DNA of 64,000 nt from Thermoguttaceae bacterium (GCA_017405595.1 JAFRAC010000003.1:1-64000); one strand, 5' to 3'; shown: positions 26,988-37,041, counted from the stretch's first letter. The notes: a model not told the origin generated them from the sequence alone. Translations and numbers: made by a program.

Positions 26988-28376
26988 TTATTCGCCTTCA
27001 CTCGGGCCGGTCTTGCCGAGGGAATCGAGAAGTTTTTCGGCATCGGGGCGTTTCGGAAAGAATGCCGGGTCGGCCAGAGAACTGGTGAGAAGCTGAAACG
27101 CCAGATCGTTGTTTTTTCGACAGACCGCCGCGCAGGCCAGGTAGAACGCGCTGGTCGGGGTGAGTCCTCCGCGGTCGAGGATCGGCAGAAGGATATCTTC
27201 GGCGCGGTCGATGTTCCCCCGGTGGAATTCCACCCAGGCGAGCGTTCCGGCGGCTTCGTCGGAAAGAGGATGTTTTCGGTGGAGCCGGTCCGCCTTCTCG
27301 AACGCTTCGGGCAGAAGCGAGTTTTTCCCCTGTTCGGCAAGGGCGAGCGCCAGGCCGTTCGCCGACTCAAAATCGTCGGGCGCGGTCTGAAGAACTTTTC
27401 GATAGAGCTTTTCGGCCTCTTCGCAGCCGCCGTCGGTATAGGCGAGAAGCGCGTCCCATTTGAGACGGTCGGGCGTATTCGCCGGGATTCGGCCGGCCGC
27501 CTGACGTGCGTCGCCGAGCCGCCCCCATCGGAACAGGAGCCGCGCCAGGCGCGAAAGGTCGGCGGGGGAAAGGTCCGTGTCGTTCTGATGCGCGCCCACG
27601 AGTTCTTCGGCTTCGGCGTGTTTCCCCCGTTCGTCGAGAAGAGAAGCGGCGGTCAGCCAGCCGGCAAAAAGGAGCGGGTTCAGCTCTTTGGCGCGGCTGA
27701 ACTGCTCGAGCGCATCGTCGGGCTTTTCCTGTTCCAGAAGGAGAAAGCCGAGACTCAGGTATCCTTCCGCGGCCTGCGGGTTCAGCTTGATATACTCGCG
27801 TGCTTTTGATTCCGAAGCGGCCAGGTCCCCCGCCAGCTCGAAGGCGCGCGCGGCGACCGAAACCGACTCGCTCCGGAGAAACCGGGCGCGGGGGGAGTTT
27901 TTCCCCTCGTCCGAATCGAGGAAAGCGGCAAGAAGCGCGTCCCCCTTTTCGAGCAGCAGGCCGAGTTCCGCCATCCGCTTTTCGTCGGCGGCCAGTTCCG
28001 CCAGCCGGTACCACGGTTCGGGGTCGGATGCGGCTTCTTCGGCGGCGCGGTCGAGGTAGTGATGGGCAAGCTGCATGTCGCCCCGCTGCCTGAACAGGAG
28101 CGCGGTGATCACCCCGGCGGGCGCCAGCGCCGGGTCAAGCTTTTGCGCCCGGCCGAAAAGGTCGTAGGCGGCGTCGGCGTCCCCTTCTGCGAAAAGGTCG
28201 ATCCCCCGGGCGATGAGAGCCGCGGAAGAGGGCTTTTGCGGTTCGTCCTGCGGACTTTCGGCGGCCGCCGGTTCGGGGGCGGGCGCTTCTTCGGCGTTGG
28301 ACAGCGGGGCGAAAAGGGCAAAAAGAAAGCCCGCGCTCATCAAAAGTCGGAACCGCGGAAAGGGGAACATTTTCAT
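26988..28376 (-). CDS. Exported TPR-repeat protein
   Basis: The protein is 462 residues with a signal peptide (first ~28 residues) followed by an acidic Pro/Ala linker. From ~residue 48 the chain is made of about ten TPR-like helical pairs, e.g. the segment with AAEGYLSLGFLLLEQEKPDD. The C-terminal region is another TPR array. It lies 62 nt behind ilvB on the same strand and may be co-transcribed. It probably serves as a protein-protein scaffold in the periplasm; no catalytic motif. Confidence 0.85.
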   Translation of the reverse strand: MKMFPFPRFRLLMSAGFLFALFAPLSNAEEAPAPEPAAAESPQDEPQKPSSAALIARGIDLFAEGDADAAYDLFGRAQKLDPALAPAGVITALLFRQRGDMQLAHHYLDRAAEEAASDPEPWYRLAELAADEKRMAELGLLLEKGDALLAAFLDSDEGKNSPRARFLRSESVSVAARAFELAGDLAASESKAREYIKLNPQAAEGYLSLGFLLLEQEKPDDALEQFSRAKELNPLLFAGWLTAASLLDERGKHAEAEELVGAHQNDTDLSPADLSRLARLLFRWGRLGDARQAAGRIPANTPDRLKWDALLAYTDGGCEEAEKLYRKVLQTAPDDFESANGLALALAEQGKNSLLPEAFEKADRLHRKHPLSDEAAGTLAWVEFHRGNIDRAEDILLPILDRGGLTPTSAFYLACAAVCRKNNDLAFQLLTSSLADPAFFPKRPDAEKLLDSLGKTGPSEGE

Positions 28377-28438
28377 CGGAAGACCTTTTTTGCAGGCGCG
28401 GGCGGCGGGACGAAGGGGGGAAACGGTTTTTCCGGAAA

Positions 28439-30241
28439 CTACCCCTCTTCGTTAAAGTTCTTGTAGATGACGTCGGCCACGGTGCAGCCGCCCGGAATGA
28501 ACGGCAGAACGTGTTCGCCGTAGGGGCAGTTCACCTCGAGGAGGAACGGCCCTTTCGAACTGAGCATGGCGTCGAGCGCGGCGGCGAAATCGGCTTTGTG
28601 GGTCACCGAAGCGGTTTGCCAGCCGTAACCTTTGGCGATTGTCGGGTAGTCGGGATACCGGTGTTTCGGCGAGATGCCGTCCCCCTTGCCGGTCGCTTCG
28701 GGGTCGGTCACACGGCCCAGATAGGTGTTGCCGCGGTTCGACTTGTAGAAGACGTCTTCCCACTGCATGACGTTGCCGAGGAACTGATTGTTCATGAGCA
28801 TCAGTTTGACCGGAATGTCTTCGGTAATACAGGTGGCCATCTCCTGAATGTTCATCTGCAGACTGCCGTCCCCTTCGATGGCGACGCACAGCGCGTCGGG
28901 ATGCGCGACCTTCGCGCCCATCGCGGCGGGAAGCCCGAACCCCATCGTGCCGAGTCCGCAGCTCGAAAGCCAGGTGCGCGGACGCTGGAAATGGTAGAAG
29001 AGCGTTGTCCAGAGCTGGTGCTGGCCGACCCCGGTCGCGATGTAGGTTTCGCGGTCCTGGGTCGCCTTGCTCAGTTCCGAAATGGCGTATTGCACCAAAA
29101 CGTGGTCCGGATCGTTGCGGAAGCAGACGGGATATTTGGCTTCCCATTCGGCGATCTTCGCGTGCCACGCCGAAAGATCGGCATGCTGGTACGAGGCGAG
29201 TTTTTTGTTCAGCGCTTTAAGAAAGAGGCCGGCATCGGCCAGAATCGACTGGTGCGCTTTTTTCACCTTTCCGAATTCGGAAGGGTCGATATCGACATGG
29301 ATGATATGCGCCCCTTTGGCGAACTGCGAGACGTTCCCGACGACACGGTCGCTGAACCGCGTGCCGATCGCCAGAAGCAGGTCGCTTTCGCGCACGGCGC
29401 AGTTGCCGTAAACCGTTCCGTGCATGCCGAGCATGCCGAGCGACAGACGGTGGTCGCGCGGGAAAGCCGCCAGGGCGGGCATCGAAGTGGCCACGGGAAT
29501 GTCGGTCTTTTCGGCGAGCTTGAGGAGTTCCGCCGAAGCGTTCGACATCATGACGCCGCCGCCGGCGAAGATGACCGGGCGTTTTGCCCGTTTGATCGCT
29601 TCGGCCACATCACTGACTTCATCGGCGACCACCTTCGGCGGATTCGGGTCGTAGCCGGGCAGAAACGGTTTCGCGTCGAAATCGGGATAGCACTGGCCGA
29701 TCTGAACATCTTTGGGCATATCGATCAGCACCGGGCCGGGCCGGCCGGTCGTGGCGACCAGAACCGCCTCGTTCACGATCCGTGTCACGTCTTTGGTGTC
29801 GGTGATCAGATAGTGATGTTTTGTAATACTGCGGCAGACCTCGGTCATCGGGGTTTCCTGGAACCCGTCGGACCCGATCACGCCGGTTCCGACCTGGCCG
29901 GTAATGATGAGCAGCGGAACCGAGTCGAGTTTCGCGTCGTCGATGCTGGTGATCAGATTCGTCGCGCCGGGACCGCTGGTCGTCATGCAGACGCCCAGTT
30001 TGCCGGTACTGCGGGCGTACCCCTGCGCCGCGAACCCCCCGGCCTGCTCGTGGCGGGGAAGAATGACGCGGAGCCGGTCGCGGAACCGGCTCATCGCCTG
30101 GTGGAGCGGAATCGATGCGCCCCCCGGATACGCGAAGATGGTATCGATTCCGTTATGGATTAACGCCCGGATCAAGATTTCCGCACCGGTCATCATTCGT
30201 TCTTCTTGGGCCGGTTCGGTTGTCTTAGCTTTTTTCGTCAC
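28439..30241 (-). CDS. ilvB: Acetolactate synthase, catalytic subunit
   Basis: The protein is 600 residues. AYPGGASIPLHQA and the TPP-activating Glu65 in RHEQAGG mark the N-terminal domain; the FAD-linked central domain follows; the TPP/Mg motif GDGSLQMN...NNQFLGNV is in the C-terminal domain. It condenses two pyruvates, or pyruvate and 2-oxobutyrate, in branched-chain amino-acid synthesis. No regulatory subunit gene (ilvN) is adjacent. The first ~17 residues are a non-conserved extension. Confidence 0.95.
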   Translation of the reverse strand: MTKKAKTTEPAQEERMMTGAEILIRALIHNGIDTIFAYPGGASIPLHQAMSRFRDRLRVILPRHEQAGGFAAQGYARSTGKLGVCMTTSGPGATNLITSIDDAKLDSVPLLIITGQVGTGVIGSDGFQETPMTEVCRSITKHHYLITDTKDVTRIVNEAVLVATTGRPGPVLIDMPKDVQIGQCYPDFDAKPFLPGYDPNPPKVVADEVSDVAEAIKRAKRPVIFAGGGVMMSNASAELLKLAEKTDIPVATSMPALAAFPRDHRLSLGMLGMHGTVYGNCAVRESDLLLAIGTRFSDRVVGNVSQFAKGAHIIHVDIDPSEFGKVKKAHQSILADAGLFLKALNKKLASYQHADLSAWHAKIAEWEAKYPVCFRNDPDHVLVQYAISELSKATQDRETYIATGVGQHQLWTTLFYHFQRPRTWLSSCGLGTMGFGLPAAMGAKVAHPDALCVAIEGDGSLQMNIQEMATCITEDIPVKLMLMNNQFLGNVMQWEDVFYKSNRGNTYLGRVTDPEATGKGDGISPKHRYPDYPTIAKGYGWQTASVTHKADFAAALDAMLSSKGPFLLEVNCPYGEHVLPFIPGGCTVADVIYKNFNEEG

Positions 30242-30298
30242 GTCGGTAACTCCTGCCGCTGGTGAGGTTGTCTCTCGTAAAATGTGTGCTAACGCACC

Positions 30299-30326
30299 AT
30301 TATATTATAGTTCGCGATGTTGAAAA
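30299..30326 (-). promoter_or_regulatory. Promoter of ilvB
   Basis: On the minus strand TTTTCA (30321-30326), 16 nt, TATAAT (30299-30304), with a second overlapping TATAAT at 30304-30309. The leader of about 50 nt shows no obvious attenuator peptide. Confidence 0.45.
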
Positions 30327-30339
30327 GGACGAGCTTTTC

Positions 30340-31002
30340 TTAGAAAAGGGCAAGTACCCGTTCCGCCGAAAGCTCGTCAAACGAATGTACCAAAAGGTCT
30401 ACCCCTTCGTACTCTTCCGGTTCGTGCCCGACCGAGAAGAACCCGATGATCTTCATTCCGGCGGCTTTCGCGGCCTGAACGCCGCTGGCCGAGTCGTCGA
30501 TGACCGCGCCGCGGCCGGGGGGAAGCGCCATCTTTTGGGCGCATGCCAGGAAAATATCGGGGGCGGGTTTTGCCCGCGAAACGTCGGTGCCGGAGACCAC
30601 TCCCTTTAAGCAGGGGCGGATTCCGAGCCGGTCGATCACGAAATCGACGTTCACCGCCGGACCCGACGAACCGACCGAGAGGGGGAACCCGCGCTCGGCC
30701 AGCGCGCGCACAAACTCGGCGGCGCCGGGCATTGCGGGGAACCGCTCCTGAATCATCTCGCGGTAGATCGTCTCTTTCCGATCGGCCATCTTGAGAATTT
30801 CGTCTTCGGGAAGGGGCCGGTGCCAGTGCCCCGCGATAATGGCGTCGGAACGCTGCCCGAACGTCTCCTGAAAGAGGCGGGGCGTAAAATCGAAACCGTC
30901 TTCGAGCGCCATCAGCCGCCAGCTCTCGTAATGCACGGGGTTGCTGTTCATCAGAACGCCGTCGATATCGAAGATCACGCCGGGAAGGATCGGTTCGGGC
31001 AT
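30340..31002 (-). CDS. HAD-superfamily phosphatase/phosphoglucomutase-like protein
   Basis: The start at 31002 gives 220 residues with motif I FDIDGV (D12, D14) close to the N-terminus as the family requires; no Shine-Dalgarno is visible before it because a hairpin and U-run (31006-31061) lie there. Motif II SVGSSG, a Lys in SRAKPAPD and motif IV VIDDSASG are present. The helical cap between residues 20 and 85 is of the beta-phosphoglucomutase type. Substrate: probably a sugar phosphate; not determinable. Confidence 0.88.
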   Translation of the reverse strand: MPEPILPGVIFDIDGVLMNSNPVHYESWRLMALEDGFDFTPRLFQETFGQRSDAIIAGHWHRPLPEDEILKMADRKETIYREMIQERFPAMPGAAEFVRALAERGFPLSVGSSGPAVNVDFVIDRLGIRPCLKGVVSGTDVSRAKPAPDIFLACAQKMALPPGRGAVIDDSASGVQAAKAAGMKIIGFFSVGHEPEEYEGVDLLVHSFDELSAERVLALF

Positions 31003-31005
31003 CGG

Positions 31006-31061
31006 AAAAACCGAGAGGTTAGGGGGAAACAACAGTGCCCCAGAAAACAAACGCCTCTCGG
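31006..31061 (-). promoter_or_regulatory. Terminator-like hairpin directly before the HAD gene
   Basis: On the minus strand CCGAGAGG (31061-31054) and CCTCTCGG (31018-31011) form a perfect 8-bp stem around a loop holding a second GGGG/CCCC pair, followed by TTTTT and, 3 nt later, the ATG at 31002. It occludes the usual site of a Shine-Dalgarno. The upstream segment CCTCTCAGG (31100-31092) could pair instead with the CCGAGAGG arm, so alternative folding is possible. Either a second terminator for the small RNA or a regulatory leader. Confidence 0.4.
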
Positions 31062-31083
31062 CCCGGAAGAGCACAAGAGGCAT

Positions 31084-31290
31084 AAAAAAAACCTGAGAGG
31101 AAAAGCATGCCCAACAAACAATTTTGGGAGCCCGCAAGGCAAAGGGGGCGCGTGCAGCATCGAAATGTGATCGCCAAGGGCCGAAGCGAATTGACGCTAT
31201 ACAAAACTTTTGCTGTTTAACCCAGCACCCATCGGGCACATGTAACGACTCCCCCGGATGTGATCCGCAGGCATGCTTCCCTCTCGAGGT
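31084..31290 (-). ncRNA. Candidate ~200-nt structured small RNA (6S-like architecture)
   Basis: A strong promoter (31297-31325) predicts a transcript start near 31290. The transcript runs about 200 nt to a run of eight U (31091-31084). Its first ~20 nt, ACCUCGAGAGG then GAAGCAUGCC, are complementary to its last ~21 nt, GGGCAUGCUU then CCUCUCAGGU, giving a long closing helix directly before the U-run. Inside, GGGAG/CUCCC and GUGC/GCAC pairings continue the rod, with unpaired or locally folded stretches between. No frame with a good start lies in it. Size, closing helix, interior bulges and own promoter/terminator are as in 6S RNA. I could not match the conserved bubble, so the class is open. 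Confidence 0.5.
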
Positions 31291-31296
31291 GCTGTC

Positions 31297-31325
31297 ATTT
31301 TACCATAAGTTTTTGGGGCTGACAA
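31297..31325 (-). promoter_or_regulatory. Promoter of the candidate small RNA
   Basis: On the minus strand TTGTCA (31320-31325), exactly 17 nt, then TAAAAT (31297-31302): five of six matches to consensus in each box, one of the best sigma70 matches in the window. The remaining gene-free sequence to 31640 contains A/T runs near 31340-31375 that could act as an UP-element; nothing else was recognised. Confidence 0.55.
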
Positions 31326-31645
31326 CAATTTCACCCCCTCAAAAAAAATTTTTTTTGGAAAAAAAGGAATTTTTTCATTCTGATCCGGCGGCAGGGGGGG
31401 TGCCGCTCTTCCGGGCTGCCCTCTGCCGGAGATCGCTTCCACCGCTCCGAAGGGGGAGGGATTATAACGAACCGGCGCGGAAAAACTTGAGGAAAAACCG
31501 CTTTTCCCCCCGATTTTTCGGAAATTTCTTCGTAAAAAGAGTGATTAAACCGGCGAGAGCGGCTCTCTAAGGCCCATAATCGTTAAAGTTTACCGAGTTT
31601 AACATAAAAATTCGCAAAAAAGAGGGCGAGCGAGGGGTATTTTTT

Positions 31646-31718
31646 TTGACTATGCCGATTGTAGCGATTATTTTAGTAGTAGGGGATTTATTGAAAATTC
31701 CGGATAAATAGGTAAAAT
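31646..31718 (+). promoter_or_regulatory. Two candidate promoters upstream of the YTV gene
   Basis: TTGACT (31646-31651), 17 nt, TATTTT (31669-31674) forms one. TTGAAA (31691-31696), 16 nt, TAAAAT (31713-31718) forms a second. Leaders would be about 85 and 45 nt. High expression would fit a surface structural protein. Confidence 0.45.
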
Positions 31719-31767
31719 GGGTAATGTTTACAGTCGTTTCTCTACGCTTCATAAGGAGTTCAAGTCA

Positions 31768-33828
31768 ATGAGATTCATTACCAAATCGAACTGGATCATC
31801 ATCTTCGTCGTCCTGGCGGCGGCCGCGCTGGCTGTCGGAACGGCGTCGAGCGTCTCGTCCTGCTGCGGACGCCCCGATCCGGCCCCGGTCATTGAACCGT
31901 TTACTTACGCGGCTCCCGCGCCGGTGACATACGCCGCCGCGCCGCAGCCGTACGTCTTTTCGGCGCCGGCTCCCGCTGTCGTCTGCAACAGCTGCGCCGT
32001 GCCGCAGCCGGTTGTCGTTTCGGCTCCGGTTACCGTTGCCGCCCGTCCGGTCGTGAACACCTACACGGCGCAGCGCCCCGCCTATCGGCTCGTTCAGGAG
32101 ACCGAAATGCGCGAGGAGGAAGTGACCACCTACGAAACGGTTTGGGACGAGGAAACCCGTTACCGAACCCGTACCGTCTGCAAGCGCGTTCCCGAAACAA
32201 CGGTCCGCCGCGAAACGGTGCGTGTCTCGAAACCGGTCTGGGAAACGATCGAGAAAGAGACCAGCTACGACGTTGTCCGCTACGTGAGCGAAACCACGGA
32301 ACGCGAAGAGGTCAAGACGGTCTGCCGCCCGGTCACCGAATACCAGGAAAAAGAGATCGTCGAAACGGTCAACCGTCCGGTGCAGGAGACGATCATGGAG
32401 CGGCGCAGCCATCAGGTGAACCGTCCTGTGACCACCTGCGAGACCCGCACACGTGAAGTCGGCGAGTACGAAACGCAATACGTCGAAAAGCCGGGCCGTG
32501 AATACACGCGCCTTGCCTGGCAGCGGGGCGGCGAGTACTACGACCCGGTTACCGGCAGGACGCGCAACCGTCTTCCCGGCCTTTACTGGACCGATATGAG
32601 CACCGCGCCCGAATACAAGGCCGAACGTGTCTATAAGCCGCGCCTCGTGACCGAAACGGTTCCGGTCACCCGGATGGTTGCCGAGACGGTGGTCGAAGAG
32701 GTTCCCGTGACGGTCAACAAGATCGTGCAGGAACAGGTCGTCCGCACCGAACAGGTTCCGGTGACCCGGATGGTCGAAGAGAAAGTCGTCAACAAGGTTC
32801 CGGTCACGACCTATAAGCCGGTTACCGAAAAGGTGGTTCAGAAGACGCCGGTACGCGTCTGCCGCATGGAAACGGTCGACGAAGTCCGCGAAACCCCGGT
32901 GACGACCTATAAGATGGTGACCGAAACGATTCAGGAACCGTACACCGTGAAGGTGGCGCGCCAGGTGCCGAAAACCGTGAAGGTTCAGCGCCCGGTAACG
33001 GTCTGCCGCCGTGTTCCGATCGACGCCTGCGCTCCGGTTGCGGCGAACGCGCCCGCCGAGACGGGTCCGGCTCCGACTTCCGCGGCCGGCCCGAAACCCG
33101 CCGACGCCGTCCCGGGCAGCGGCCCCGATCTCCAGCCGACGGCCACGCCCGAGATTCTTCCGGGGGCTCCCGCCGATACGGTTCCGCAGTTCAATTCCGA
33201 CGGCGCGGCGAATCCTCTTCCGCAGCCGCAGTCCTCGACCTCGAACTATCCGGCGTCCGACGAAGGCGTTATCAGCACCGATCCGGCACCGACCGAGTAT
33301 CCGGCGGTTCCGACCGAAGCCCCCGCCCAGCAGGCGGCGGCCGACGCCCAGCCGACAATCGCGCTGCCGAGCGCGGCCGACCAGGCCCCTCCGCTGACCG
33401 AAGCCGACCAGGTTCCGACGCTCAGCAGCAATCCTGACCCGCAGACCGCTCCGGCGACGGTGCCCGACGATACGCCCGCCGAGACGAAGACCGAAAAGCC
33501 CGCCGGCGAAGCTCCGGCAGCGGTTCTGCCCGGAATCAAACGGGCGGAGCCCGCCCCCGCGCTCGGCGCCCGTATCGGGTCTCCGTCCGAAATCGTTCTC
33601 GTTTCGGCAAAGAAGCCGGAACAGGAACCCGCCATCGAAGCGGTTACCGCCGCTCTGAGCAAGGAATCGGATCCCGCGCCGGCGGCGCCCGCAGCGGCGG
33701 CGCCCGCGGTGACCGGCGGGAAGGAGGTCTCCAACGGCGAATGGTTCCATTTTGTGAGCCAGCAGGAGAGCCGTTCGGTCTCTCTGGGACGTCTGGCTCT
33801 GGACGCTCCGACGAACATCCCCCGCTAA
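31768..33828 (+). CDS. YTV-repeat planctomycete surface/cell-wall protein
   Basis: The ATG at 31768 follows AAGGAG by about 9 nt and gives 686 residues. A signal peptide (to ~residue 27) ends before a Cys pair. Residues ~100-430 consist of dozens of short Val/Thr/Arg/Glu repeats of the type Y-x-x-V-T-E, P-V-T-x-x-x-x-x-E and similar, which is the YTV family found in the planctomycete proteinaceous cell wall. Conserved Cys residues (CKRVPE, CRPV, CETR, CRME, CRRVP) may form disulfides. Residues 440-650 are an Ala/Pro/Thr-rich disordered tail. Likely a structural wall protein and the best lineage marker in the window. Confidence 0.9.
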   Translation: MRFITKSNWIIIFVVLAAAALAVGTASSVSSCCGRPDPAPVIEPFTYAAPAPVTYAAAPQPYVFSAPAPAVVCNSCAVPQPVVVSAPVTVAARPVVNTYTAQRPAYRLVQETEMREEEVTTYETVWDEETRYRTRTVCKRVPETTVRRETVRVSKPVWETIEKETSYDVVRYVSETTEREEVKTVCRPVTEYQEKEIVETVNRPVQETIMERRSHQVNRPVTTCETRTREVGEYETQYVEKPGREYTRLAWQRGGEYYDPVTGRTRNRLPGLYWTDMSTAPEYKAERVYKPRLVTETVPVTRMVAETVVEEVPVTVNKIVQEQVVRTEQVPVTRMVEEKVVNKVPVTTYKPVTEKVVQKTPVRVCRMETVDEVRETPVTTYKMVTETIQEPYTVKVARQVPKTVKVQRPVTVCRRVPIDACAPVAANAPAETGPAPTSAAGPKPADAVPGSGPDLQPTATPEILPGAPADTVPQFNSDGAANPLPQPQSSTSNYPASDEGVISTDPAPTEYPAVPTEAPAQQAAADAQPTIALPSAADQAPPLTEADQVPTLSSNPDPQTAPATVPDDTPAETKTEKPAGEAPAAVLPGIKRAEPAPALGARIGSPSEIVLVSAKKPEQEPAIEAVTAALSKESDPAPAAPAAAAPAVTGGKEVSNGEWFHFVSQQESRSVSLGRLALDAPTNIPR

Positions 33829-33835
33829 CCGCCGG

Positions 33836-33864
33836 CGCGGAAAGGGGAAGGTTTCCGCGTCTTT
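33836..33864 (+). terminator. Rho-independent terminator after the YTV gene
   Basis: CGCGGAAA (33836-33843), 8-nt loop, TTTCCGCG (33852-33859), then TCTTT. The 8-bp stem is perfect but the U-run is short. Confidence 0.5.
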
Positions 33865-33889
33865 CAAAAAAATGATTCTTTGGTATAAT
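33862..33889 (+). promoter_or_regulatory. Promoter of the ketosynthase-like gene
   Basis: A perfect TATAAT (33884-33889) lies 16 nt after TTTCAA (33862-33867), giving a leader of about 55 nt. The -35 is weak. Confidence 0.4.
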
Positions 33890-33948
33890 CGACCAGGTTG
33901 AATTGTTGTTTTTGAGAACACCAGTAAAACGGAATTGAAGAGCATTTT

Positions 33949-35313
33949 ATGAGTTCCGACCCTGCCGCCGCAAGGCGCATCGTTGTTACCGGAATGGGAG
34001 TGGTCAGCCCTCTGGGGCTGACCCTCGATGCCTTTTGGAACGCTTGTGTTAATCGTGTCAGCGGCGTGCGTCCCTATGAAGTCGGCGGTTCCGAGCCGAT
34101 CCCGATCAGCTGCGCGGCTCCGGTCGATCTTTTTACCGGCGATATTGCCGATTTCGGCGAGCTGGAAGGAACGCTGAAAAAGGATATCCGCAAATCGCTT
34201 AAGCTGATGTCCCGCGAAATCCAGATGGGGGTCGCTTCGGCGCAGCGCGCCCTGGCCGATGCGCTTGTCCATCCGGGCGATCTCGATCCGGCGCGTACCG
34301 GTGTCTCGTACGGTTCCGATTACATCATTACCACGATCGCCGAAATTTCCGAAGGGGTACGGTCCTGCCTGACCGAGTCCGGGTTCGATGCCTCGCTCTG
34401 GCCCAGCCGGGGGATGACGAAGATGACCCCGCTCTGGCAGCTGAAATTCCTGACGAATATGATTACCAGCCACCTTTCGATCCTGAACCAGTTTCGGGGG
34501 CCCGGCTGCAATGTGACGAACCGCGAATCGTCGATCTGCGCGCTGATCGGCGAAGCGGTCGAAATCATCCGGCGCGGCCGGACCGACGTGATGGTGGTCG
34601 GCGCCACCGGCAGCCGTTTGCATCCGCTCCGGATCGTCTCGGCGCTTCGGAACGAGTCGGCCGTTTCCGGTTCCGATCTTCCCCCCGAAGAGCAGAGCCG
34701 CCCCTACGACCCGCGCCGCTGCGGCGCCGTTTTGGGGGAAGGCGCCGCCGCCCTTGTGATCGAAGATCTCGACCATGCGCTTAAGCGGGGCGCGCCCGTC
34801 TACGCCGAAATCCTCGGCGGGGCGAACAGCGCGGTTCTGACCCCGAAACCGGATCCGGCAACCGGCCGTTATTTCGAGTTCGAGTCGTTCGAAAATCTCG
34901 AAGAGTCGATGCGCCTTTCGCTCGAACAGCTTCAAAAGAAGGTCGGCCTGCCGCTCGAAAAGGTCGGGCATATCAACGCTCAGGGGGCGTCGACGAAAAT
35001 TTCCGATGCCGCCGAGTCGGCCGCGATCCGACGTGTGTTCGGTTCCGCCGCCGATACGGTTCCGGTAACCACCATTAAAGGGCATACCGGCAACTCCGGC
35101 GCCGGCGGCGATGCCGCCGACCTGATCGCGTCGATTCTCGCGCTCAAAAACGGGGAACTCTTCCCCATCCTCAATAACACCGACGACGATCCCGCCTGCC
35201 CGATTCTTCCGGTTCGGACAAGCGGCATTCCCGCCGGCGATTCTTTCATTAAAACCGGAATCCATCCCTTCGGTCAAACGTCGGCGCTTTGGGTTTCCCG
35301 TTGGAAGTCTTAA
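33949..35313 (+). CDS. Ketosynthase-fold protein lacking the catalytic triad
   Basis: The protein is 454 residues with the KAS II (FabF) layout: VVTGMGVVSPLG at the N-terminus, the GPG..CNVTN region, VVGATGS, GEGAAALVIED and a C-terminal GHTG loop. Aligned to FabF, the nucleophile Cys is Glu193 (TNRESS), the first His is Gln345 (NAQGAST) and the second His is Asn382 (GHTGN); Lys377 is kept. The spacings 345-377 (32) and 377-382 (5) equal those of FabF (303-335-340), so the assignment is firm. It cannot condense by the normal mechanism. It could be a chain-length-factor-like partner or have another role. It is monocistronic, and no active KS or ACP is nearby. Confidence 0.88.
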   Translation: MSSDPAAARRIVVTGMGVVSPLGLTLDAFWNACVNRVSGVRPYEVGGSEPIPISCAAPVDLFTGDIADFGELEGTLKKDIRKSLKLMSREIQMGVASAQRALADALVHPGDLDPARTGVSYGSDYIITTIAEISEGVRSCLTESGFDASLWPSRGMTKMTPLWQLKFLTNMITSHLSILNQFRGPGCNVTNRESSICALIGEAVEIIRRGRTDVMVVGATGSRLHPLRIVSALRNESAVSGSDLPPEEQSRPYDPRRCGAVLGEGAAALVIEDLDHALKRGAPVYAEILGGANSAVLTPKPDPATGRYFEFESFENLEESMRLSLEQLQKKVGLPLEKVGHINAQGASTKISDAAESAAIRRVFGSAADTVPVTTIKGHTGNSGAGGDAADLIASILALKNGELFPILNNTDDDPACPILPVRTSGIPAGDSFIKTGIHPFGQTSALWVSRWKS

Positions 35314-35323
35314 ACGCTCTCCC

Positions 35324-35351
35324 TTGACCTTCTGTAAAAAACGATTAAATT
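35324..35351 (+). promoter_or_regulatory. Promoter of tRNA-His
   Basis: TTGACC (35324-35329), 16 nt, TAAATT (35346-35351). It starts transcription close to the tRNA 5' end and may also serve glgA, 50 bp further on. Confidence 0.5.
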
Positions 35352-35375
35352 GAGAGGAAATCTTTCTCGGAATAC

Positions 35376-35449
35376 GGTGGTCGTAGCTCAGTTGGGAGAG
35401 CATCGGATTGTGGCTCCGAAGGTCGTGGGTTCGAGCCCCATCGACCACC
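35376..35449 (+). tRNA. tRNA-His (anticodon GTG)
   Basis: A full cloverleaf can be folded: acceptor GTGGTCG/CGACCAC with the extra G at -1 typical of tRNA-His; D-arm with AGCTCAGTTGGGAGAGC; anticodon arm TCGGA-TTGTGGC-TCCGA; T-arm GTGGG-TTCGAGC-CCCAT. The discriminator is C and CCA is not encoded. Confidence 0.97.
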
Positions 35450-35499
35450 TTTCCTTCTCTTTTAAGCGTTTTTGAGCCCAAGTTCTCAGGGGGTTCCCA

Positions 35500-37041
<1,542 letters not shown>

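Noticed and set aside
31084-31290. tmRNA, RNase P RNA, SRP RNA or cobalamin riboswitch
   Set aside because: None of their conserved sequence blocks (tRNA-like end and tag, GAGGAAAGUCC, GGAAGCAGCC, GCCACUG) is present.
33949-35313. Functional FabF (KAS II)
   Set aside because: All of Cys163, His303 and His340 equivalents are replaced.
31765-35481. 1238-codon antisense open frame across the YTV and ketosynthase genes
   Set aside because: It lies opposite two well-supported genes, its translation is Arg/Gly/Asp-rich shadow sequence with no domain, and it runs through the tRNA.
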